DNA from: UBA7657 sp049653045
Lineage (GTDB): Bacteria > Pseudomonadota > Alphaproteobacteria > Micavibrionales > Micavibrionaceae
Assembly (NCBI GenBank): GCA_049653045.1
Contig: JBASFN010000116.1
Coordinates: 1-7,384 of the forward strand
Length of the DNA: 7,384 nt
Direction of reading: 5' to 3'
The position numbers were made by a program, and so were the translations under genes. This document shows positions 1 through 5,385 of this stretch, piece by piece. Position 1 is the first letter of the stretch, and every line of letters begins with the position of its first letter. The notes under the pieces were generated by a model, which had not been told where the DNA came from, made no database searches, and was given only the letters and a program-made list of their open reading frames with translations.

Positions 1-142
1 GATCAAGACCATCCGGATGGGAATCCTGCAATTGTTCCAAAATCTGCTTGATCTCTTTCGAGGACCCCTGAGTTTGCTCCATTTGCAGAGCTTCAGTAAT
101 CGCCGAAACCGCATCTTGTAATTTTTCTCTCAAACTACGCAT
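1..142 (-). CDS. Unrecognised small protein, N-terminal 47 residues, runs off the left edge
   Basis: I do not recognise this gene. On the minus strand an ATG at 142 opens a frame with no stop before the window edge, giving 47 residues that begin MRSLREKLQDAVSAI. The visible part is hydrophilic and rich in Glu, Gln, Lys and Leu, with heptad-like leucines, so it is probably helical. It shows no signal peptide or membrane segment. The start is supported by AGGGAG at 157-152, nine bases upstream, and by a good promoter further upstream. Codon use (AGA, TTA, TTG, CAA) is clearly more AT-rich than in the neighbouring cmk and rpsA genes, which hints at an accessory or acquired gene. It is divergent from cmk. 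The call as a real gene rests on start signals plus an open frame, because the visible part is too short for a family assignment. Confidence 0.6.
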   Translation of the reverse strand, partial: MRSLREKLQDAVSAITEALQMEQTQGSSKEIKQILEQLQDSHPDGLD

Positions 143-151
143 ATCCTTAAT

Positions 152-157
152 CTCCCT
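152..157 (-). promoter_or_regulatory. Ribosome binding site of the minus-strand small gene
   Basis: On the minus strand this reads AGGGAG, nine bases before the ATG at 142. A second purine stretch, AAGGA at 148-144, lies too close to the start to be the main site. This signal is the main reason for choosing the start of the truncated gene. Confidence 0.6.
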
Positions 158-181
158 GTTTTATAATTTTTTATTACATAA

Positions 182-211
182 ATTGTAATTTTTTATATCT
201 TGTCTTGTCAA
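182..211 (-). promoter_or_regulatory. Sigma-70-type promoter for the minus-strand small gene
   Basis: Read on the minus strand, a perfect -35 hexamer TTGACA (211-206) is followed after 18 bases by TACAAT (187-182), which matches the -10 consensus at five of six positions. Transcription would start near 175 and give a 5' leader of about 33 bases before the ATG at 142. The surrounding sequence is very AT-rich. The hexamers are seen directly; activity is inferred. Confidence 0.6.
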
Positions 212-226
212 TACAAGAACTATAAT
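200..226 (+). promoter_or_regulatory. Candidate plus-strand promoter for cmk
   Basis: A perfect TATAAT lies at 221-226. The best -35 partner is TTGTCT at 200-205, with a short 15-base spacer. The alternative TTGTCA at 205-210 has 17 bases to a poor -10 (TACATA, 228-233). Either would give cmk a leader of roughly 80 bases. A promoter is expected here because the gene to the left is divergent, so cmk must start its own transcript. The exact hexamers are uncertain. Confidence 0.4.
203..218. repeat. 16-bp inverted repeat overlapping both divergent promoters
   Basis: TCTTGT (203-208) and ACAAGA (213-218) form a perfect 6-bp inverted repeat around CAAT. It covers the minus-strand -35 box and lies within the candidate plus-strand promoter, which is where an operator for a dimeric regulator could sit. 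No regulator can be named from the sequence. Confidence 0.4.
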
Positions 227-263
227 TTACATATTAAATAGGTCCTTGTCCAGCTTTTTCTTC

Positions 264-275
264 GCGTAGCTACGC
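264..275. repeat. 12-bp perfect palindrome in the cmk leader
   Basis: GCGTAGCTACGC is self-complementary over all 12 bases. Its core TAGCTA (267-272) recurs ten bases later at 277-282. It lies between the presumed cmk transcription start and the cmk start codon, so it could be a protein-binding site or a short RNA hairpin. No function is known to me. Confidence 0.4.
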
Positions 276-317
276 ATAGCTAATTGTAAAAATCCCGAAA
301 ATCCCTATGAATAACGC

Positions 318-989
318 ATGATAGAAAAACCCATTATTGCCCCAATCATCGCCATCGACGGCCCCGCCGCCAGCGGCAAGGGCACGCTCGCCCGCAAAAT
401 CGCGGAAACCCTTAGCTACGCCCATCTCGACACCGGAATGCTCTACCGCGCCGTAGCCTATATGGTACTGGAGACAGGAAGCCCGGCCTCAGACACTCTG
501 GCCGCAATCACCGCCGCAAATAGCCTGACCAAGGCCGGAAACATCCCCTTTGCCGAAAATATCCTGAAAGACGAACGCGTCACCGAGGCCGCCTCGCATG
601 TTTCCTCAATCCCGGAAGTCCGTAACCTATTGTTAAACATGCAAAAATCATTCGCCGCCGCCCCCGGCTCCGGCTTTAAAGGCGCGGTGCTCGACGGACG
701 CGACATCGGCACGGTCATCTGCCCCGACGCACCCGTAAAACTCTTCATCACGGCAAGCCCGGAAACCCGCGCCGACCGCCGCTTTAAAGAGTTGCAATCT
801 AGGGGTCTTTCCACTACATATGAGGCCGTTTTAAGGGATATGCGTGCACGAGATTCCCGGGACGCGGCTCGCACCGCAGCCCCCATGAGGGTAGCTGACG
901 ATGCGATCACGCTCGATACCACGAACCTCAACCAACGCGAAGCATTGGAAAAGGCTCTTGAGATCATCCGGAAAAAGTTGCCCGCATAA
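318..989 (+). CDS. cmk: Cytidylate kinase
   Basis: Cmk is a cytosolic NMP kinase that transfers phosphate from ATP to CMP or dCMP, feeding CTP/dCTP pools and recycling CMP. The 223-residue product is the usual length. It shows the P-loop GPAASGKGT (15-23), the CMP-side motif LDTGMLYR (37-44), the family motif LDGRDIGT (125-132) and the lid/arginine region RARDSRDAART (176-186). The ATG at 318 is the first in-frame start that keeps the short N-terminal strand before the P-loop; there is no strong Shine-Dalgarno, only a purine-poor leader. It is followed 86 bases later by rpsA on the same strand, the conserved cmk-rpsA pair. In many alphaproteobacteria aroA lies directly upstream; here it is replaced by an AT-rich region and a divergent small gene. 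Confidence 0.95.
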   Translation: MIEKPIIAPIIAIDGPAASGKGTLARKIAETLSYAHLDTGMLYRAVAYMVLETGSPASDTLAAITAANSLTKAGNIPFAENILKDERVTEAASHVSSIPEVRNLLLNMQKSFAAAPGSGFKGAVLDGRDIGTVICPDAPVKLFITASPETRADRRFKELQSRGLSTTYEAVLRDMRARDSRDAARTAAPMRVADDAITLDTTNLNQREALEKALEIIRKKLPA

Positions 990-1075
990 ATTCAAACCCT
1001 TGAGACAGGCAGACCGCCACCCATGGACCTGAAAGACGGCTGGGGGAGGGATGCCAACATTGAAAGGAAACCACT
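990..1075 (+). promoter_or_regulatory. rpsA leader, possible autoregulatory RNA
   Basis: This 86-base spacer between cmk and rpsA has no clear promoter and no terminator, so rpsA is probably co-transcribed with cmk. It contains CCACCC (1017-1022), which can pair with GGGAGG (1044-1049) apart from one A-A mismatch. That would form a hairpin just before the real ribosome binding site AAAGGA (1063-1068, seven bases from the ATG). S1 is known to repress its own translation in enterobacteria through structured leaders. Whether this leader does the same is inference. Confidence 0.35.
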
Positions 1076-2917
1076 ATGGCCAGTAAAGCCGCAAAACTAA
1101 TAGACAGAACAGATTCGGGGGATTTTGCCGCTCTCCTCGAACAATCTCTTGGAGGCAAGGGAAAATTTGAAGGCAACGTCGTCACCGGAACGGTTGTTTC
1201 GACGACGGACGATTTCATCATCGTTGATGTGGGTCTGAAATCCGAAGGACGCATCCCGCGTCAGGAATTCTCCCGCCCCGGCGAAGACTCCGAAATCCGC
1301 ATCGGCGACAGCGTCGAAGTGTATGTCGAGAAAATCGAAGGCCGCGACGGCGAATCCGTCCTCTCCCGCGAAAAAGCAAAACGCGAAGAAGTCTGGATCG
1401 ACCTCGAAAAACTGCACAAGAAAAACGAACGCATCACCGGCATCATCTTTGGCCGCGTGAAAGGCGGTTTCACCGTGGATCTGGGCGGCGCGATTGCGTT
1501 CCTCCCCGGCTCACAAGTGGACATCCGCCCCGTGCGCGACGTATCGCCCCTGATGGGCGCGCCGCAGCCTTTCCTCATCCTGAAAATGGACCGCGCACGC
1601 GGCAACATTGTTGTCTCGCGCCGTGCCGTTCTCGAAGAAAGCCGCTTGAGCGCACGCTCCGACCTCCTCGACACGCTGAAAGAAGGCAAACTCCTTCAGG
1701 GCGTGGTCAAGAACATCACCGATTACGGTGCGTTCGTTGACTTGGGCGGCGTCGATGGCTTGCTGCACGTCACCGACATCTCGTGGAAACGCGTCAACCA
1801 TCCTTCGGAAGTCCTGCAAATCGGCCAGAGCGTCGATGTTCAGGTCATCCGCTTCAACGAGGAAACCGGACGTATTTCCCTTGGCATGAAACAGCTGGAA
1901 GACGACCCGTGGAAAGACGTGGCAAACCGCTTTGCGGTTGGCCAGCGCTTCACCGGCCGCGTCACGAACATCGCCGACTACGGCGCGTTCGTCGAGCTGC
2001 AAGAAGGCATCGAGGGTCTGGTACACGTATCGGAAATGTCGTGGACCAAGAAAAACATCCACCCCGGAAAAATCATCTCGACCTCTCAGGAAGTCGAAGT
2101 CATGGTGCTGGATGTCGATCAGGAAAAACGCCGCATTTCCCTTGGCCTGAAACAATGCCAGGAGAACCCGTGGAAGAAATACGCTGACACCCACGAAATC
2201 GGCAACGAGATCGAGGGCGAAGTTCGCAACGTCACCGAGTTCGGCCTGTTTGTTGGCCTGACCGACGAGATCGACGGCATGGTTCACCTGTCCGACATCT
2301 CATGGGAAGACAACAGCGAAGAAACGCTCAAGGCCTTCAAAAAAGGCGACATGATCAAGGCAAAAATCCTCGACATGTCACCGGACAAGGAACGCGTTGC
2401 ACTCGGCATCAAGCAACTGACGAAAGACCCCTACGAAGGCAAGGAGCGCAAAACCGCTTCGACTCCTTCGGATGGCGAAACGTCGGAAAGCAAGGGCGCC
2501 GTTGTCACCGCAACCGTATCGGCCATCACGTCCGGCGGCATCGAAGTCACCACCAGCGACGGCAAGAAAGGCTTCATCAAGAAACCCGACCTCAGCCGCG
2601 AACGTTCGGAGCAACGCCCCGACCGTTTTGCTGTTGGCGAAAAAATCGACGCCAAAATCATCTCCGTGGACAAAAAGACCGGGAAAATCTCCCTGTCCAT
2701 CAAGGCACGCGAGATCGACGAGGACAAACAGGCAATGAAGGAATTCGGCTCGACCGAATCCGGCGCCTCCCTCGGCGACATTCTCGGCGCAGCTCTGGGC
2801 AAGAAATCCGAAGAATCGGAAGAAAAGCCCAAGGCTAAAAAAGCGGCCAAGAAAAAGGACGATGCTGAAGACGGCGAGAAAAAGCCCAAAGCCAAAAAGA
2901 AAAAGGACGAGGAATAA
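1076..2917 (+). CDS. rpsA: 30S ribosomal protein S1
   Basis: S1 binds mRNA on the 30S subunit and helps unfold and load transcripts with weak ribosome binding sites. The 613-residue protein contains six S1 (OB-fold) repeats at about 33-100, 117-184, 204-273, 289-359, 376-447 and 474-544. Repeats 3 and 4 have the typical TDYGAFVDL and ADYGAFVEL strands followed by GLLHVTDISW and GLVHVSEMSW. Repeats 1 and 2 are divergent, as expected for the ribosome-binding half. From 576 the chain ends in a charged tail with 16 Lys and 12 acidic residues in 38, including KPKAKK twice. This makes it longer than the roughly 560-570 residues common in the class. The start has a good ribosome binding site (AAAGGA, 1063-1068). 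A strong terminator follows the stop codon, so this ends the cmk-rpsA unit. Confidence 0.97.
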   Translation: MASKAAKLIDRTDSGDFAALLEQSLGGKGKFEGNVVTGTVVSTTDDFIIVDVGLKSEGRIPRQEFSRPGEDSEIRIGDSVEVYVEKIEGRDGESVLSREKAKREEVWIDLEKLHKKNERITGIIFGRVKGGFTVDLGGAIAFLPGSQVDIRPVRDVSPLMGAPQPFLILKMDRARGNIVVSRRAVLEESRLSARSDLLDTLKEGKLLQGVVKNITDYGAFVDLGGVDGLLHVTDISWKRVNHPSEVLQIGQSVDVQVIRFNEETGRISLGMKQLEDDPWKDVANRFAVGQRFTGRVTNIADYGAFVELQEGIEGLVHVSEMSWTKKNIHPGKIISTSQEVEVMVLDVDQEKRRISLGLKQCQENPWKKYADTHEIGNEIEGEVRNVTEFGLFVGLTDEIDGMVHLSDISWEDNSEETLKAFKKGDMIKAKILDMSPDKERVALGIKQLTKDPYEGKERKTASTPSDGETSESKGAVVTATVSAITSGGIEVTTSDGKKGFIKKPDLSRERSEQRPDRFAVGEKIDAKIISVDKKTGKISLSIKAREIDEDKQAMKEFGSTESGASLGDILGAALGKKSEESEEKPKAKKAAKKKDDAEDGEKKPKAKKKKDEE

Positions 2918-2939
2918 CCTCCCCCCTTTAACAAATCAC

Positions 2940-2971
2940 AAAAAAGCCGGGATCAACTCCCGGCTTTTTTT
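2940..2971 (+). terminator. Rho-independent terminator after rpsA
   Basis: A stem of AGCCGGGA (2945-2952) with its complement at 2958-2965 encloses a five-base loop and is followed by seven T residues (2965-2971). A run of A before the stem can extend the pairing. It lies 23 bases past the rpsA stop and separates rpsA from ihfB. The A-run on the other side means it could also act on the minus strand. Confidence 0.9.
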
Positions 2972-3017
2972 ATATTCCGGCGTATTTAGAGGGCAATATT
3001 ACAAAAATCCCTTTCCC

Positions 3018-3028
3018 ATCAAGGGGTT
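3018..3028 (+). promoter_or_regulatory. IHF-like binding site upstream of ihfB
   Basis: ATCAAGGGGTT matches all seven fixed bases of the core of the enterobacterial IHF consensus (WATCAA-N4-TTR). It misses the degenerate W and R flanks. It lies just upstream of the candidate -35 box of ihfB. IHF genes are autoregulated in E. coli, so a site here would make sense, but binding is inferred. Confidence 0.35.
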
Positions 3029-3032
3029 TCGC

Positions 3033-3061
3033 TTGACGCACCCCCCCGGAATCGGGCAATC
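3033..3061 (+). promoter_or_regulatory. Candidate ihfB operon promoter
   Basis: TTGACG at 3033-3038, continuing with C, resembles the alphaproteobacterial housekeeping -35 element. The -10 region 16-17 bases downstream (GGCAAT/GCAATC, 3055-3061) is poor. A promoter is expected between the rpsA terminator and ihfB. A run of seven C and a small CCCG/CGGG hairpin (3045-3056) lie inside the spacer. Confidence 0.45.
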
Positions 3062-3110
3062 TGGCTTTGTTCAAGAAAAACATATGGATAGTCAAAGGGG
3101 AACCCGAGCA

Positions 3111-3419
3111 ATGACGAAGTCCGAACTGATCCAACGTCTGGCAGAGCGCAACCCGCATCTCTACCTCCGCGACATCGAAAAAATCGTCGAAACGGTCTTT
3201 GATGAAATCACCGGCGCACTGGCGCGCGGCGACCGTGTGGAATTGCGCGGCTTTGGCGCGTTCTCGATCAAAAGCCGCGAAGCCCGCACCGGCCGCAACC
3301 CCCGCACAGGCGACACCGTACAGGTCGGCGCAAAACGCCTGCCCTTCTTTAAAACCGGCAAGGCACTGCGTGAACGTCTCAACGGCGGCGCGCCTCAGGG
3401 CGGCGGCGAATATCAATAG
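3111..3419 (+). CDS. ihfB: Integration host factor subunit beta
   Basis: IHF beta pairs with IHF alpha to bind and sharply bend DNA in recombination, replication and transcription. The 102-residue product is a complete HU/IHF fold. It has the N-terminal helices (MTKSELIQRL, 1-10), the family strand RGFGAFSIKSREAR (46-59) and the beta-arm GRNPRTGDTV (61-70), whose Pro64 is the residue expected to intercalate at the kink. The ATG at 3111 is chosen because AAAGGGG (3094-3100) lies ten bases upstream. The in-frame ATG at 3084 would add nine residues without a good ribosome binding site. The tail after residue 91 is Gly-rich. The order rpsA-ihfB supports IHF beta over HU. It heads the operon with lapA, pyrF and trpF. 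Confidence 0.93.
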   Translation: MTKSELIQRLAERNPHLYLRDIEKIVETVFDEITGALARGDRVELRGFGAFSIKSREARTGRNPRTGDTVQVGAKRLPFFKTGKALRERLNGGAPQGGGEYQ

Positions 3420-3429
3420 GCTGTAAATC

Positions 3430-3768
3430 ATGGGCTTGATCCGTGGCATCATCGGCCTGATCCTCGCCGTCCTCTTCGCCGTTTTTGCGGTTGCCAATCG
3501 GCATAATGTCGAACTGGTCTGGAGTCCCATCCACCCGTCCTTAAACCTTCCCTTTTATATCATCGCCCTTGGCCTGCTGGCTTTTGGCTTCCTGCTCGGC
3601 AGCCTCATGTCCTGGCTCGGCTCCCTTCCTGTGCGCTGGCAAAAACGCAAGCAAGGCCGCCGCATTCAAAAACTGGAAAAGGAACTCAATTCCGCCCGAG
3701 AAAAAGAAAAAACCGTGCTGCACCCCGCAAACGACATAACGCTGCTGCCGGCAAAAATGAACGAATAA
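3430..3768 (+). CDS. LapA-family (DUF1049) inner-membrane protein
   Basis: This 112-residue protein has two membrane helices at about 4-21 and 41-66, linked by a short loop with the family-typical segment NRHNVELVW (23-31). A basic cytoplasmic segment (QKRKQGRRIQ, 71-80) and a short coiled coil (80-94) follow. This is the layout of LapA (YciS in E. coli), which in enterobacteria works with LapB in controlling lipopolysaccharide synthesis. No lapB follows here, so the same role cannot be assumed. The gene starts ten bases after the ihfB stop with only a weak AGG as ribosome binding signal, suggesting translational dependence on ihfB. It ends 11 bases before pyrF. LapA-type genes commonly sit between ihfB and pyrF or trpF in alphaproteobacteria. 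Confidence 0.85.
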   Translation: MGLIRGIIGLILAVLFAVFAVANRHNVELVWSPIHPSLNLPFYIIALGLLAFGFLLGSLMSWLGSLPVRWQKRKQGRRIQKLEKELNSAREKEKTVLHPANDITLLPAKMNE

Positions 3769-3779
3769 AAAGTGAACCC

Positions 3780-4475
3780 ATGACAAACCCCCTGATCTTT
3801 TGCGCCCTCGACACCGACGACCTTGGCCGCGCCGTAACCTTGGCGAAAACGATTGGCCCCGTCACGGGCGGCCTCAAACTTGGCCTTGAATTCTTCAGCC
3901 GCTTCGGCCCGCACGGCGTTGAAAAGATCCGGGAAAGCTGCCCCTCCGCCGCCCTGTTCCTTGATCTGAAATTCCACGACATCCCGAACACAGTCGCCGC
4001 CGCGATCAAAACCGTAACCCAAAACCTCGCCCCGGCCTATGTCAACGTCCACGCCTCGGGCGGCCAGGAAATGATGGAGGCCGCCAAGGCCGCATGCGCC
4101 CCCGCAACAAAACTTCTGGCCGTCACGATCCTGACCAGCATGAACGACATCGAACTCCGCAATATCGGCTACACCGGAAAACTCGACGAACAAGTCGCCA
4201 GATTGGCCATTCTGGCAAAAGAAGCCGAACTGAACGGTGTTGTCTGCTCCGCCCTCGAAATAGAACTCCTGCGCCGGATAGTGGGAAACGACTTCACCTT
4301 AATGGTTCCCGGCATCCGCCCGGCAGGCTCCGACCCCGGCGACCAAAAACGCATTATGACCCCGCAAGAAGCCCTTCAAAAGGGCGCAACCCACCTCGTC
4401 ATTGGCCGCCCGATAACGGGCGCACCCGACCCCGCCGCCGCCGCACAAGCCATCCTTAACGGAACATCCGTATGA
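3780..4475 (+). CDS. pyrF: Orotidine 5'-phosphate decarboxylase
   Basis: PyrF decarboxylates OMP to UMP, the last step of de novo pyrimidine synthesis. The 231-residue TIM-barrel protein has the usual bacterial length. Visible motifs are the substrate strand KLGLEFF (33-39) and the catalytic DLKFHD (62-67), with the Asp-x-Lys-x-x-Asp charge network at D62, K64 and D67. Further along are NVHASGG (89-95), the phosphate-binding VPGIRP (176-181) and IGRPIT (208-213). It lies 11 bases after the lapA-like gene with a weak purine signal (AAAGTGA) before the ATG, and its stop overlaps the trpF start as ATGA, so the two are probably translated together. It shares pyrimidine metabolism with cmk upstream. 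Confidence 0.96.
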   Translation: MTNPLIFCALDTDDLGRAVTLAKTIGPVTGGLKLGLEFFSRFGPHGVEKIRESCPSAALFLDLKFHDIPNTVAAAIKTVTQNLAPAYVNVHASGGQEMMEAAKAACAPATKLLAVTILTSMNDIELRNIGYTGKLDEQVARLAILAKEAELNGVVCSALEIELLRRIVGNDFTLMVPGIRPAGSDPGDQKRIMTPQEALQKGATHLVIGRPITGAPDPAAAAQAILNGTSV

Positions 4476-5095
4476 CCGCCGTTAAAATCTGCGGCTTGAA
4501 GGATTCCGAAAACCTGCGCACCGCCATCGACGCCGGGGCAGATTTTATCGGCCTCGTCTTTTACCCTCCCTCGCCGCGTTTTATTGATTTTCACACCGCA
4601 GCAAACCTGCGGCAACTGACACCCGCCCCCGTGAAGGCCGTCGGCCTGTTCGTCGATCCGTCAGACGAAGACCTCGAAAAATTCGCAAATAACCTGCGCC
4701 TCGACATGATCCAGCTCCACGGCGCAGAAACACCGGAACGAGTGCAGCAAATCAAAGAACGCTTCCAAAAACCCATCATCAAAGCCCTCGCCATCGAAAG
4801 CGCAAAAGACTTGCAGCAAATCGAGGGATTTCAAGAGATTAGCGACTGGATTCTGCTCGATTCAAAAACCGCGCTCCACGGCGGCAGCGGCAAATCCTTC
4901 GACTGGGAAATCTTAAAAAACACATCCTTCAAAAAACCATGGATGCTCTCCGGCGGCCTGACTGCGGAAAATATCAAAACCGCCCTTGCGATTTTAAAAC
5001 CCGATGCCGTCGATGTCTCCTCCGGCGTCGAACGCGAACGCGGCATAAAAGACGCAGCAAAAATCCGGAACTTCATCACCGCCGTCAGAGCCTGA
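4472..5095 (+). CDS. trpF: Phosphoribosylanthranilate isomerase
   Basis: TrpF converts phosphoribosylanthranilate to CdRP in tryptophan synthesis. The 207-residue TIM barrel shows KICGL (5-9) with the catalytic Cys7, GLVFYPPSPRFI (27-38), VGLFVDP (57-63) and QLHG (81-84). It also has LLDSKT (128-133) with the catalytic Asp130, GGSGKSFDW (137-145), LSGGL (159-163) and DVSSGVE (181-187). All expected motifs are present, so it should be active. Its ATG overlaps the pyrF stop by four bases. In many alphaproteobacteria trpB and trpA come next; here the operon stops and is followed by a repeat island and a convergent gene. The rest of the tryptophan pathway must be encoded elsewhere or be absent. 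Confidence 0.96.
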   Translation: MTAVKICGLKDSENLRTAIDAGADFIGLVFYPPSPRFIDFHTAANLRQLTPAPVKAVGLFVDPSDEDLEKFANNLRLDMIQLHGAETPERVQQIKERFQKPIIKALAIESAKDLQQIEGFQEISDWILLDSKTALHGGSGKSFDWEILKNTSFKKPWMLSGGLTAENIKTALAILKPDAVDVSSGVERERGIKDAAKIRNFITAVRA

Positions 5096-5100
5096 CATAG

Positions 5101-5283
5101 TATAGTCATTCCAACTATGAATCCGACATTTTCCAACACTGTCACCCCCGCGTAGGCGGGGGTCCATGGATGGAACGAATCGAAATCCCGGAATTTTGCG
5201 CAAGCAGATCAATGGATTCCCGCCTTCGCGGGAATGACGACTAAGTGGCAGGAATCATGCCAATTATTATTCAAACGACTATA
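5101..5283. mobile_element. MITE-like element with TATAGTC terminal inverted repeats
   Basis: TATAGTC (5101-5107) and its exact complement GACTATA (5277-5283) bound a 183-bp non-coding segment. The similarity continues imperfectly inward, 11 of 15 positions. Both ends carry the dinucleotide TA, consistent with a TA target duplication as made by IS630/Tc1-mariner transposases. There is no coding capacity, and the interior holds two inverted hairpins. The ends are seen in the sequence; a miniature transposable element is inference, because only one copy is visible. Confidence 0.45.
5141..5238. repeat. Pair of inverted REP-type palindromes
   Basis: The left unit is an 8-bp stem ACCCCCGC (5144-5151) with its complement at 5156-5163 around GTAG. 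It is preceded by GTC and followed by CCATGGA. The right unit is an 8-bp stem ATTCCCGC (5216-5223) with its complement at 5228-5235 around CTTC. It is preceded by AATGG and followed by GAC. Read on the opposite strand the right unit has the same plan as the left one: GTCA, C-rich arm, loop, G-rich arm, TCCAT. They are therefore two inverted copies of one interspersed repeat, with about 50 bases between the stems. No T-tract follows, so they are not typical terminators, although they may stabilise the trpF mRNA 3' end. Confidence 0.75.
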
Positions 5284-5293
5284 AGAAGAAAAA

Positions 5294-5320
5294 CTTAGTG
5301 ACCTTCGTGTTCTTAGTGGT
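5294..5320. repeat. Three tandem 9-bp units (CTTAGTGnn)
   Basis: CTTAGTG (5294), CTTCGTG (5303) and CTTAGTG (5312) follow one another with an exact 9-base period, differing at one base. They are followed by a T-rich stretch. On the minus strand this reads as repeated CACTAAG/CACGAAG, a motif that I recall as a common dispersed intergenic repeat in bacteria. No role is evident. Confidence 0.6.
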
Positions 5321-5385
5321 TTAATTTTTTATCTTTATTTTAATCGCCTTATAGGTCCCATCTTGCGCCGGAATGACAAAGCATC

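Noticed and set aside
143..317. CtrA box (TTAA-N7-TTAA) in the AT-rich region, and also in 5239-5385
   Set aside because: I looked for it because of the DivL link, but no pair of TTAA motifs with seven-base spacing is present in either region.
307..321. Four-codon frame ending in ATGA at the cmk start
   Set aside because: It could couple translation to cmk, but no ribosome binding site precedes it and such short frames are common by chance.
1023..1100. 25-codon reading frame in the rpsA leader (and an 11-codon one from 1051)
   Set aside because: Both overlap the rpsA start in another frame. The first has no ribosome binding site and the second has one that is too close to its ATG. I treat them as chance frames.
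1511..2287. Long minus-strand frame inside rpsA
   Set aside because: It is a shadow of the codon bias of rpsA; its product shows no recognisable domain and the opposite strand has full S1 repeats.
2862..3110. N-terminal extension of ihfB across the rpsA tail and terminator
   Set aside because: The frame is open, but it would overlap the rpsA end and cross a strong terminator. The ATG at 3111 has a good ribosome binding site and gives the normal IHF length.
3084..3110. Alternative ihfB start at the ATG at 3084
   Set aside because: It adds nine non-conserved residues and lacks a convincing ribosome binding site, while AAAGGGG is well placed for 3111.
5141..5238. CRISPR array or terminator pair
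   Set aside because: There are only two units, in opposite orientation, with no spacer series, and neither hairpin is followed by a T-tract.
5246..5262. Small hairpin TGGCA/TGCCA as terminator of trpF
   Set aside because: It has only five pairs with a seven-base loop and no T-run after it.
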